A stretch of 64,000 bases of DNA, taken from the NCBI GenBank assembly GCA_015179045.1, contig WHUZ01000004.1, positions 1,674,001 to 1,738,000 on the forward strand. Reading direction: 5' to 3'. The notes under the pieces are model-generated. The model saw nothing but the letters and a program-made list of their open reading frames with translations, had not been told where the DNA came from and did not search any database. Position 1 is the first letter of the stretch. Each line of letters begins with the position of its first letter. Positions 22,441 through 33,006 of the stretch are shown piece after piece. The position numbers and the translations under genes are program-made. The DNA is from Kalaharituber pfeilii (lineage: Eukaryota > Ascomycota > Pezizomycetes > Pezizales > Pezizaceae).

Positions 22441-23103
22441 GACCTGTGCTGGAAACAAGGGATCTCTGAATAATGCAGGACTAGGCCCCAATAGGGTAAA
22501 CACGGTTCCCACGCCCAAAAAGGAAATCGACGGTTCACACCACGAAAGAAATGGGTACGCAAGTTTGAGATAAAAAGCGAAGAAGGAATCCTGTAGATAG
22601 AAAGCAGATAAAACCACAGCTCCCAAGATCACCGAGCGAGCAAAATAAATCCTCTTATCCATAGCAAATAACTTTAACCTGTTTTAATTTTTACTGTCCA
22701 CAGATTCCCAAGAAAATTTAGAAGTTAGGCGAGAATCAATAGCCTCCAAATGTTAATTGAATCCAATCCGTTCTCCTCTAGCTTCCTCGTGATGAATGAA
22801 ACGACGAATATTTCAAACAATACCTCTGAAAATTTCTAGGCTAGGAGAATGAGCTACAACTGGGACCAGGGTCTGCTTCAGCTGCCTAAGTCCCGTCGGA
22901 GTTGTTCTATAACTTATGGCTATAGTTGTACGTGCAGTTTCAGTACATCAGCATGATCTGTACTCAAGTAGGTACTACTTACCTGCACGTGAATAGCGTT
23001 TGTTGCTCAAAGATTTACCGCATGTGCGTTCAGCCTTGTTAGTGGGCTGTTCGCATTTCTGTTACATAGATTGGCCGCATACTAAGAAAAATCTGTGATC
23101 ATT
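22441..23103. other. Spacer without recognisable gene
   Basis: Duplicated near 47460-48110. Only short frames are present. Confidence 0.5.
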
Positions 23104-23104
23104 A

Positions 23105-23444
23105 GCGGTATTCAGATTAGACTATCCCCATATAAAATGGAATCCGGCGGACAAACCAGTTTGTTTGGTCTGTACTCTGGGTACCCTCTTGTGAAATCGG
23201 ATTTTTTGTCCAATCGGAAACTGGTTTTGGGTCCAAAAATCCACTGGAATTTATGCATGGCAGGTCCTGAATATTGCATCAAGGCCTGCAAGATGCATCA
23301 TACATATGCAGTTGTTGCAAAAATCCCACCGGATTTTTTCCACAAAAAAACGCGAAAATAAACTGGTTTAACTGGTTTATAACATGAAAATACCAGATAA
23401 AATTTTGTATGGAGATGGCTGGATTTTTCTAATCTGAATACTGC
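23105..23444. mobile_element. TA-flanked MITE, family G, 340 bp
   Basis: It starts GCGGTATTCAGATTAGA and ends with the complement TCTAATCTGAATACTGC. TA is on both sides (23103-23104, 23445-23446). The interior matches the elements at 23531-23930 (reverse), 26118-26477, 48115-48441 and 50202-50590, including CATATAAAATGGAATCCG and GTATGGAGATG. No coding capacity. This one has no full counterpart in duplicate 2. Confidence 0.85.
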
Positions 23445-23530
23445 TATTGTACAACAGGAGTCGCGATTATTTACTGACATTAGAAGTTTTGTACTACGAC
23501 TTCCGAGTCAGTCTTTGCTCAGAAATAATA

Positions 23531-23930
23531 GTGGTATGATATTCAGATTGAAAAATCTAGCTTGATTTTCTGGATTTCAGAATTATATCAAGTTCAGAAA
23601 ATTCAGTCATCTCCATACAAAATTTTATCTGGTTTTTTCATATTATAAACCAGTTAAACTGGTTTATTTTCGCATTTTTTGCGAAATAAATGTGGTCAGA
23701 TCTTTGCAACAACTGCATATATATGATGCATCTTGCGGGCCTCGATGCAGTATTCAGGACCTGGCATGCATAAATTCCGGTGGATTTTTGGACCCAAAAC
23801 TGGTTTCCGATTTGACAAAAAAATCCGATTTTCACAAGAGGGTGCTCAGACTACAGACTGGATAATCTGGATAAACTGGTTTGTCCGCAGGATTTCATTT
23901 TATATGGGGACAGTCTAATCTGAATACCGC
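23531..23930. mobile_element. TA-flanked MITE, family G, reverse-oriented
   Basis: It ends TCTAATCTGAATACCGC then TA at 23931-23932. The left end is more diverged (GTGGTATGATATTCAGATT after TA at 23529-23530). It is shared with duplicate 2 (48115-48441), where its outer part is lost. Confidence 0.75.
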
Positions 23931-23936
23931 TAATAG

Positions 23937-25240
23937 TACTCCGCCAGATGCTACAGTGATAAATGTCAGAGATAAAATCAAGGATTATGTTAGCAGCCTT
24001 CGCCGGCCGGAGACTTTCGACCCCGCCTAACGCTGCAACAACCTCCGGATTCTTCAATGGGGCAGTCCCCATCTACTATCAGCTTTCCCCAGGGCACTGC
24101 GTAAGTCATGCTGGTGTCTCCTTAAATTCACTAAGTTAGAACTACAGATAATTAACGGTCATGAAGTACCACCCCATCATTTAGTACCACTGCTCCTCTT
24201 ATTGGTGATATCTATAGTGGTCCAAATGCGGTCCCTTCTAATTCTCATTCCATTTCCCAGCACCTCGCCCCAAATAATAGTGCTTCTACAAAAGCAGATG
24301 GTTGTACTGCTTACAATACAATCTCGCAAATACTCAATGTCTCTACAAGCTATGCTTCCTATCCTACTTTTATCTCCTATGTAATTATCTCGTCGTTACC
24401 CCCCAGGGCGGCATACAAGTAATTATATAGAAAATAAAAAAGCTATGCTTCCAACAAGCTCATGGAACAATTTGGTTGTCCCATGTAGGGCACTTCTAAA
24501 TCTTTCGGATGGTGGCAAATTTGTCGGGGACAACTTTTAGAATACCAGAATGCACTTACTGATGCACAGTGAAAAGCATTTATGGGTGCATCAAGGAACA
24601 GCGTATTGGATATGATAGTAGAGCTTAACAACTAGCATAACTAGAGCAGTGTATGATAACCCGGAAATATGCAGCCAAGGCCAAAGGCTTTTTACAGGTT
24701 GCTGACAACTATTTACATGCCTTTGGTAATAATCATTCAATACTAGTACAACCCAGATAATTTCTCTCTCATTATTGGGGATTCCACTTCTTTATTGATG
24801 TAAATTTACACTATGAGTACCTGCTCTAGTTCTCTACTCTTAGTTTTCGTTGCGAATCTAATTATTTTAACAGATTGGGAAGCAGTATGCAGATTTCTTT
24901 GACAAATTAGATGCAGCAATCGATAAATGGATGTTTTATTGGGTTACCTCTCGAAATATGAGGAGCTGTATTCCCACTATGATGGAGTGAATAAGGTAAG
25001 CTAAACTGTGGAACTTTTGAACTACTTGTGCATAAACCTGCGCTTACCGGGGTGCATAGGCTTTCTGCCTTGTATAGGAATCACTTGATTAACTTTTAAA
25101 ATGTGTTTGCAGTCTTTTTATGGATGAGAAAGATTCACTTAACAGTGTACAATTTTCTTTCGGATTCATTCCGGTTCAACATAGGTAAAAAACCTCAGTC
25201 ACTCTGCTTGGTCAATAGCTGATACAGCCACTACAAGTCG
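23937..25240 (+). pseudogene. N1: decayed 5' half of an NLR gene
   Basis: The sequence aligns with exons 1-5 of gene A. The exon 1 counterpart starts near 23937 (CTCCGCCAGATGCTACAGTGAT). The exon 2 counterpart (ACAACTATTTACATGCC..., about 24480-24800), exon 3 (GATTGGGAAGCAGTATGCAG, about 24873-24995) and part of exon 5 (CTTGGTCAATAGCTGATACAGCC) follow. Homology stops at about 25240, before the NACHT. Start codon changes, stops and indels are throughout, and an 80-bp retroposon-like insert (24360-24439) lies in the exon 2 region. No functional product is possible. N2 (48445-49740) is its duplicate. Confidence 0.85.
24360..24439 (+). mobile_element. Retroposon-like insertion, 80 bp, in the NLR relic
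   Basis: Flanked by a 13-bp direct repeat, AAGCTATGCTTCC, at 24347-24359 and 24440-24452. The insert carries the family core CCAGGGCGGCAT, then GTAATTATATAG and AAAATAAAA at its 3' end. It is about 26 bp longer than the 2880-2933 copy at the 5' side, as expected for variable 5' truncation. Confidence 0.8.
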
Positions 25241-25527
25241 TTCGTCTCCTCTCCTCTTTATTCTCCTCTCTTCTCCGGCAATCATCCTACTTCCCCTTTC
25301 GGTACTGTGCCCCCACTTTCTTCCACAGTAACCTAGCACCATGATGGAGTGTGCAGAAACATAATTCTGCGCTGAGGGTAAAGTACGCCCTAATAAACGT
25401 TAACACCAGGTTTCCGGGTAGCACTTTCTTGCTCGTCCGCCACCGCTGACGACGCCTGAGGCGTGCATATTTATATGTGTTCATGCCACAGTTAAGTAGC
25501 GTATCTGTTCATAGATTATATCCCGGG

Positions 25528-25632
25528 TGTTCTCGTACCCAGCCTACAGAGACCGGTAGCCAAGCCGAATATTTCTTACAACCATATGATACGGCCGCGT
25601 AGGCCGAAAATAATAGTCTGGGCACGAGAACA
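25528..25632. mobile_element. 105-bp MITE with 9-bp target duplication
   Basis: The ends are inverted: TGTTCTCGTACCCAGCCTA at the left and AATAGTCTGGGCACGAGAACA (in two blocks) at the right. The 9-bp repeat TATCCCGGG is at 25519-25527 and 25633-25641. The duplicate copy lacks it (about 50012-50033 reads through). A 9-bp duplication suggests a Mutator-like source transposase. Related sequence occurs near 2429-2450 and 51755-51800. Confidence 0.85.
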
Positions 25633-25826
25633 TATCCCGGGCTTCTCATGTCTGGCCCTGCCGCTAAGTGACTAGACAGTTTTAGTCATCAAGTGTACAG
25701 GTAGTATAACGGGCACTCAGCCTGAGACTGTTCGCCACACCAACCTCACGCCAGATTACACCCAGTCGTGAGACATATGCCACTTTCACTACTAACGCCC
25801 TCTCTATGAATCCCCGTCCTAGCTAA

Positions 25827-25853
25827 ATAAATAAATAAATAAATAAAATACCA
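25827..25853. repeat. AAAT microsatellite
   Basis: About six TAAA units in tandem. The duplicate has only two units before a MITE insertion at 50202. Confidence 0.8.
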
Positions 25854-26117
25854 ATATTAAAAACTGGTTGCCCTTGCTGCACTAGAATTGAATCATATGG
25901 ACCAGAGGATTACAGTCCATCTTATATACTTTTAAGATGCTGGAATACCCTCTTCCCCAGTTCTTTGTGAAAATCGAATCAGGGCCTCAATTCTATACCC
26001 CTCTATGGTACTTATCACCCCCATCACCAGAAACGACAGCATTCCACTTCAGCCAAGGCATAGGTCAGTTCGATAATTTCGCAAACTCCACCTATTGAAC
26101 CACCGTCTTACATAATA

Positions 26118-26477
26118 GCGGTATTCAGATTAGACTGTCCTCATATAAAATGGAATCCGGCGGACAAACCAGTTTATCCGGTCTGTAGTCTGAGTACCCT
26201 CTTGCGAAAATCGGATTTTTTGTCAAATCGGAAACTGGTTTTGGGTCCAAAAATCCACCGGAATTTATGCACACCAGTCCTGAATATTGCATCAAGGCCC
26301 GCAAAATGCATCATATATATGCAGTTGTCGCAAAAATCCGACCAGATTTCCGGTTTAACTGGTTTATAACATGAAAATACCAGATAAAATTTTGTATGGA
26401 GATGACCGGATTTTCCGGACTTGATAAAATTCTGAAATCCGGAAAATCTGGCCAGATTTCTCTAATCTGAATACCGC
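26118..26477. mobile_element. TA-flanked MITE, family G, 360 bp, inside R
   Basis: It begins GCGGTATTCAGATTAGACTG and ends TCTAATCTGAATACCGC. TA is at 26116-26117 and 26478-26479. It splits an R-family repeat, so it inserted after R. Confidence 0.85.
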
Positions 26478-27450
26478 TAATGTTCCATTCCACCTTCCCC
26501 CCTACCTTCAACGACACGTTCAACAGCACGTTCTCGCGCCTCTCTCTCCACCTCTCAACTGTACCCCCTCCACCGCCTCCCAATTGCACCCTTCACCCAG
26601 CAACTGCAGCAGCATCTCGTACCCCCACTCTGGAAGTCGCTCGAGCAACTACTCTAGCGCCGCGCCAGCAGCCTCTTCAGCCAGCTTCGAATCCCTCCAG
26701 CGGGTGCTCCGACGTCCCTCCAGCAACTTCTCCGCCCTCCTCCCCGCTACCCCGTCCCATCGTCCCGCCGCACTACTCCGTCCCGCCGTTCGGGCATTTC
26801 AACAGCCCCTCGCATTGCTGCTTTTTCCTAAAAATACGCACGTTACTCCTTTGTAGGTTTACTACTCCCATGTGCCTTTTTTTTGCCTTTTTTGTTTTAT
26901 ATGGGAGTTTATCAATTTCTTTATACCCGTGGAAATGTTATATATACAGGTGACATCTTTCTTACAATCAATTGGTGGATACACGGGGGCCTTAGATCGG
27001 ACCAGGTCTGTGAATATGGTCTGTGGGGAATGCCTGGCTAAGTTTGGCGATTCATTCCAAAGCGAGTACAAAATAAAAATACTCTCCGGGGCGCGCTTCC
27101 TAGCAGCATTGTGCCAGAATTCTATGGTATATGGTGTTGTAGGTATACAAGGGCTGTGGGGACATGAGGGCTTCAGACGGACTAGGTCTATAACGATCGG
27201 CGGAGGAAGCCTTGGGATGAATCCCAAAGCCAGAGAGGAGGGTACCTCTTGAAAAAAAAAAAAAAAAATTGGTAGGCACATGGGAGTTTAAGACGAGCTA
27301 CGTCTATAACAAGGTTAACAGAGGATAGCTTCACTGAGCTGCGCCATTAATTCCAAAGCGAGAGAGGTGTATCTCTCAAAAAACAAGCAAAGAACTTACA
27401 CGGAGTTAAACTGGCGGGTACTGGAGATTGTAAGTACATGGGATTTCGGT

Positions 27451-27889
27451 GTGGGGAATGTTAAGCTTCTGCTCATGACGTATTGCTACTCCCTACATAT
27501 TTAGCTCCCGCACCTCTATTACGCACAATTGTAACCGAGCCAGGCTCTGTGAGAATGTGACACAAATTCTAACTATAACGAAGAAAAGGTTCAGTTGAAT
27601 ATAAAAAATTGATACTACCTACTATCTAAAAGCCGTATGACCGAATTCCCCTTCCGCTCCCCCTTCAGCCAGCCAGCAATATCAATACCCCAGAGCGAAT
27701 ACTCTCCGGTGAATTGTAAAGAGTTACACTGAGATAGAGATATTCGTGTATATATGAATCATGACAAGTGAAACAGATATACAGATTGAAAGCATGAATA
27801 CATGAACAAACAATCTGAAAACAAATCAATAATAGCACCAGAACAAAAGCCTTTCCTAATCCGTAGTGATCTTCTGACACTCTATTTTG
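27451..27889. other. Spacer downstream of the TPR pseudogene
   Basis: AT-rich; only short featureless frames. It probably includes the 3' flank of the reverse-strand gene. Confidence 0.5.
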
Positions 27890-30740
27890 TTACTTCAGAG
27901 CAGCCTGACATCTTTCCACACCCTTCATACTCGAAAGAGTATATTTGTGATCAGCACCCAGTGCCTTTTCTCTTCCTACTAATGCTCTCTGATACAGCTC
28001 CAGTGCCTGACTATATTCTCTTTGATTTTCATATAGTATTGCCATGCACTGGACAGTATTAAGGGTGCTTGGATGGTCAGCACCCAGTACCTTTTCCTTT
28101 CCTGCTAATGCTCTCTGATACAGCTCCAATGCCTGGCTATATTCCCCTTGATCTTGATACAATATCGCCATGTCATTGACAGTGTGAAGGGTTTTTGGGT
28201 GGTTATCACCCAGTCTCTTTTCACTTCCTGCTAATGCCCGCCGATACAGTTCCAGTGCCTGATTATATTTCCCTTGATTTTGATATACGAGTGCCATGTT
28301 GTGGATAGTATCAAGGGTGCTTAGATGGTCAGCGCCCAGTGAATTTTCACACCCTGCTAATGCTTGCTGATACAGCTCCAGCGCCTGATTATATTTACCT
28401 TGATTATACTATACTGCTGCCATATTGTAAATGCTATGCAGGGTTTTTGCGTGGTTTGTGCCCAGCAACTTCTCTCTTGCGGCCAATACAGCACTACACA
28501 TTTCTTCTGCCTTTCTGTAATGACCATGGTTGAGGTAGATATGGCAGAGCATATTCAAGGCTGTCAGTGACTCCTCCTTTTCCAATGGTAGATACTTTAT
28601 TTGCCTTTCTACGGTAAACAGATGTGGCAAATTTCTCCGCTCGAAGATCCAATCACTGACCTCACCTTGGGGAACAGCGATTCCAGATGCAACCATAAGA
28701 AAAGCTTCAATAGCCTTTTATTGATATTTATCAGGCTCCATCTCCAGTTTCCATAGAACACAAAGGTGAACTAGGGGGTGGATATTGAAACTATCATATC
28801 TCTTCGTCTGCTTAGCAATCGAGTATGAGAATAGTAGGTGGATTGAGTCTGCTAGGCTTGTATCTATAACGATGTGTAAGTACAATTTTATGTCTCTAAA
28901 AATATATAATTACTTACCATTGGTAGCTAATTTCATTCCTCGCCTCAAAAACTCCTCGGATATGTCATTATTGTCAAGAAATGCGCATAATGATAGCAAC
29001 TCTGCAGCTTTCGGATTTTGGTTCTTGATTGCATCGAATGACAACTCCCATGTAGCAAAGAAAGATCTATCATCCTTTCCTGCTATCCATTTCCTGCTCA
29101 AAAGGAGATTGACATTCATCTTATACTCTCTGAGATAATGACCGAATTGACATTGCTGAATGTTGATATATGCTCCAGCATGAGCTATAGCAAGGGGAAG
29201 GTATCAGAGGTTTTGTACAATTGCTGCTGCTGCTGCTTCCTCGAGTTTGCACTGTATACTTGTATTAATTAGTGAGCTATGTTGAAAACATTATTCACTT
29301 ACCCTCAGGGGTGAGGCTTTCCAAATCTAAGCTTGCACTGGTCAAAAGTAACCTTTCCGCTTCATTGTTCTGCATTTGATGTACCCCTAAGCCCCTTCGG
29401 CCCTGCGTACTCCTACGTCTTCTGCTGGTAATAATCACAGTCCTAAAGTCACATGATGGGATGTAATTATTTATGTCAAAGGATTCCAGGTCACCCAGTG
29501 TTGTCGAACACAAGTAGCCATTTGTTGTTCTGTTTGGCAGTTAGCTATTTCTTTACAGCTTTGATAATGTGTGCTCTTCTTCTGCTTTTTCTGTGCTAAA
29601 AGTCCTATCGAGTGGAGATTGCCCACCATGCCCAGGAGATTGCCAATTTGTTTGTAATCTGCCTCATGTGAGAGTGTGGCATGATGCTCAATTAGTTGCT
29701 GCATAATATTAATAACTAGTCTTTATTGTCTGCTCGCTAGATGCATTGATCCAAAATGCTGATGAGTAGTCTTTGCGATTGCGATAAATATGCTCCAATG
29801 CAATCTGCGTCTTCCCCATACCCCCATATCATAAAGCACTATCTGAGTAATATCCATTGCAGCCCTGCCTTCATCTATCTTATGTGCTAGCTGCTCGAGA
29901 AGGTGTTCCCTTCCAACAAAATCAGGATTCCACGGAATGTCAGAAATATTGAATGGAACATTGAAGGATAACTAAGCCGTGTCTTGGGTACAGTTCGAGG
30001 CTGAGGTATGCTGATAGGAGTGGAATCGGGTGGTAATACATTGAAGAGGCCGTCTATAACTATACCCCTTCAGCTGGCCTACCAGTTTGTTACAATTTGC
30101 CTTGTCAATGCCAGCCCAACGCAGCTTGTGATATATAGACAGAGACTGCTGTACTTTATGCGTAACGCTACTCAGCAAGGCAATCTCTTCCTGTAGGCCT
30201 GGAACCAATTGGGTACTGGCAAGGGTCTTTGGGTTTTCCAAAAGACAAAGGTCGCTATGGCTCAGAGTAGGCATTGAAGGCTGGGGGGCTAGGGATTGTA
30301 ACCCGACTAGTATTTGCTGGCGATTTCGAACGGGATCTAGAAAATAGTTTGCCGACCCTAAGATGGTCACGTATTCTCTTGTCGTTCGTTTCAGATTCGA
30401 TTTGATATTTTGATTGCAACTTGGCGACCTTGGTAAACACATAAACAATCCTCGCTAGACCAGCTGCTGCATATCTGTACCGCTCGTCACTAGGATCAAG
30501 AAGTTGGAGTTCCTTGCCGGAGGTGTTGCCGGAAGTGTTGCCAGCATCCAGTCCCCAAGCTTGCTCCCACCTCTTCAGCCGAAGCCCTTCCGTCCGGAGA
30601 TTGTGCAATACGGAGTCATGCGTGTAGCCAACTTCTTTCACTTCAGTATAGATGTTGGCGCAATCTCGAGCGACTTGGGCCAGTTGTAGCGTCAGCCCAG
30701 CAAGTCCGGCCAGTCCGGCAGCAGAGGCTGCTAATTTCAT
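27890..30740 (-). pseudogene. HeLo - NB-ARC - TPR NLR-type gene, multiply frameshifted
   Basis: This reverse-strand relic reads in order as three domains. First is an N-terminal HeLo-like helical domain starting MKLAASAAGLAGLAGL at 30740 and including LRTEGLRLKRWEQAWGL; its distal helix KLRWAGIDKANCNKLVGQLK is near 30070-30140. Next is an NB-ARC region: NPDFVG-type entry, then a P-loop reading that needs a frame change in the GGxGKTQIA block near 29820, FWINASSEQT near 29750, WLLVFDN near 29515, and a CDFRTVIITSR sensor near 29430. Last come five TPRs of 42 residues near the C-terminus (YNQALELYRRALAG type; 27890-28450). At least four frame changes and several in-frame stops, including inside the TPR block near 28410, make it a pseudogene. 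HeLo domains act in fungal incompatibility as cell-death effectors. It is the only NLR type here on the - strand. Confidence 0.8.
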
Positions 30741-30966
30741 GTTGAAGAGGAGATTAAACAAGCTAAAATGCGCATGATGGTCAGCCTCGATCAACAACGA
30801 TGGTTGAGGAGATCGAAGTCAGGGTTGGTTTGTACTTGATCTGTCAGAATTGAAAGCAGCCCTTCTTATCACGAGCTCAAGCGGGTTGGCAGCTACTCTG
30901 AAGCACTCTACTGGCACTTGAAATCGGAAACTTTGGATTTTTCACCGTACGCTTGGAAGCTGTAAA

Positions 30967-31380
30967 TGGATATCGCGACAGCAAACTCTTGGATGGAAGA
31001 TGTGATTAAAACGTTAACCACGGCCCATGAGCTTTGCAGATTTCCCTCCAGGGTTGTGACACTACTTCTTGCGGGGAAGGCTATGGTGCACTGGATTGAG
31101 TGGCAGCGAACAGCTGCGCTGCGGAATCATTAAAAGAACAAGCCCAACCTGTGGAGGCTGTGCGGTGGGGTAGGACACCCGCAAGCACTATACGCTTATG
31201 CTATAATCACCAGCTTTGGCCTGACCCGTCATCCTCAGGTGCTCGTGCCGTACCTTGACGCCGTACCTAACGCAGCGCAAGTATGCCTAAGTAAAAAACG
31301 AGTTCGAATTATGGGGAAGTATTTAGCCTCGGAAGTATTGAGGAGCAACCCCCCTCAGATGCTGCTTCAATAACCCCTCC
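30967..31380 (+). pseudogene. Unrecognised open-frame remnant, about 135 codons, with one stop
   Basis: One frame starting MDIATANSWMEDVIKT runs to 31380 with a single TAA near 31132. It includes NLWRLCGGVGHPQ, which could be a degenerate zinc-knuckle as in retrotransposon C-termini. Not recognised otherwise. It may be a piece of a LINE or a chance frame. Confidence 0.3.
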
Positions 31381-31700
31381 CTCCGCTCCTTCAATTCTCT
31401 TGCTTCTCGGTCTAATCATTGCATACTACTACTGCACAATTGTTGTATCATATTCAGAAATCCTCCTTTTTACACACATTAAAATACAATTATATGCTTG
31501 CTGCTAACTCCAAGTGCTGCCTATGGCCGACATCTTCCCAGCTCTGGTGTTCCCCATGGGAAGTACTCTTGGCTATTGGAATTTCACAGGTTAGCTTTGG
31601 CGCCTACCATGCCATTAACACTGCAGCTATGTAATTGCAATTGGTCTGGCATAGGATATCACCGACCTGGCAATATTAGGAGAATTAACCAGTCTCCCTT
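31381..31700. other. Spacer, no gene seen
   Basis: Short frames only. Confidence 0.5.
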
Positions 31701-32980
31701 CTTATTCACCACATTGCCGCAAGCATCTCTAGGCCAGTACTGTTTGAAGTGTTGACCTTTAGTTGAAATTTTTCATGCATTGAAGTGTTCACCCTATTAA
31801 TGATGTAAATTTTGGATGCATTGAGGAAATCTAAACTCCGCCAAAATTTCTTGAAAAGGAATATAATTTTGATACACAGACGAGATATCATGCAATTTAG
31901 AAAGCCAAAGCGAGGAAGTTTGGATTGGGAGCCATCTCGCGCGTGCTGAAGACACTGCTGTATAATGCAATGGATTCGGAGACACTGGATTAATTGTAAG
32001 TACAGTATTAATAAACCCAACTAGGGAATCGCCATATCTGTCCGATCTGGTATAACATCGCTGGATAGTTGATCAAAGAAAGGAACATCTTTCATATCAC
32101 TCAGAAACTATTGTGACCATGCGCTGTGGTGCAAATTTTGTTAGCAAAACGCGATTTGGCCCAAGAAGTTCTTCGCCTAAACCCAAGCCTGTAAAAAAAA
32201 AAGGCCGATGAAATCACCTTTTTGGGTTGACCCCCTGGAGGCATGAATTGCCTTTTTATACACCCAGCGCAGGGGTAGGTATACCGTATGCTGGGACGGG
32301 GTAGGGCACTTGGGGTCAGACAGTCAAGTGGGGTCGCTGGAGTAGGGCACTGGGGGAGATACTTCTACATTAGGTAGTCTCGAAACCAGCTACTCCTAGC
32401 ACCGCCACCAGCCACATATATGCATATATGAAGGTCAACTAACCCCAGCCTCAAAGCTAAAGTAAACCTGCCATGAGACTTCTGTAAATCTCCCTGGAGC
32501 TTCGATACGAGGTACATCTAAAACAGGAGCTTAGACCCTAGATTTGCACCCGAGTGACTAGTGTACTGCTAAAAGAGGCATGGGTTGTGTCGATGGGGAA
32601 GCTCGGCATAGCCATTGATTTTGGGAAAACCCCGGAACCCGATTCACAAATAGAGTTGCTGTATATGGCTAGTGTTGTACTTAAAGTTCCCAAAGGGGAA
32701 GGAAGAGTACTGTTACTGGACTTCGCTGCACGTGACACGAGGCTTTGTTGCTACTACATACCTTCAACGATGTTGCTTCGCAGCGTGCATGGGTGCTGAG
32801 TGTGGCTGTTGGTGCTCTTGTTCGATTGCTGAACAGCAGAAGCTGCAATTACCAGCATTATAGCAAATATTCCGAAGTCCTTGCTCTGCGAACAGTGATC
32901 CGCCCCAGGCTACACGTGATCACTATGGTTCAAAATTACTATGGCGGGGAGTAAAATGTACCCTCCTGCGGAGTAACGGG
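31700..32980 (+). promoter_or_regulatory. NLR leader region of P1
   Basis: 31930-32110 aligns with the leader before A (8800-8990: GATCTGGTAT...GATAGTTGATCA...TCTTTCATAT...CTGACC-like series). 32280-32980 is nearly identical to 50724-51410, the leader of gene C. A conserved 81-codon frame (32554-32799; 50991-51236) exists in both. It shows no domain and is also alignable, without an open frame, upstream of A and B, so it is treated as non-coding. The leader stops abruptly at about 32980, where ankyrin coding sequence begins. Confidence 0.55.
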
Positions 32981-33006
32981 TAGCCGCTGCCTATGGCCAA
33001 GAGGCT

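Larger units (their letters stand above)
7100..26480 (+). repeat. Segmental duplication, copy 1
   Basis: This segment aligns collinearly with 34480-50590. Matched landmarks are the 3' flank of an ankyrin gene, the R-repeat, the NLR leader, gene A/B, the LINE remnant, the possible LTR remnant, the reverse R-repeat, the N1/N2 relic and a TA-flanked MITE. The offset falls from about 25.1 kb at the NLR genes to about 24.05 kb at the right end. Copy 1 has extra inserts: the 2.2-kb nested element at 9076-11298, an additional MITE at 23105-23444, the small MITE at 25528-25632 and an R fragment at 25860-26117. The left edge is near the start of the conserved 3' flank of P0/P1, and the right edge is near the MITE end. 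Confidence 0.85.
25250..27450 (+). repeat. Dispersed repeat family R, longest copy, split by a MITE
   Basis: The left part (25340-25830) aligns with 7690-8000. The head block GATTACAGTCCATCTTA is near 25910. After the MITE at 26118-26477 the pyrimidine-rich tract resumes (26480-26850), then TACTCCCATGTGCC. The region 26980-27440 holds three imperfect copies of a module with GGACCAGGTCTGTGAATATG-like and TTCCAAAGCGAG blocks. A 16-17 A run is near 27252. The open frame 26872-27252 lies across these modules and has no recognised domain. Confidence 0.6.
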
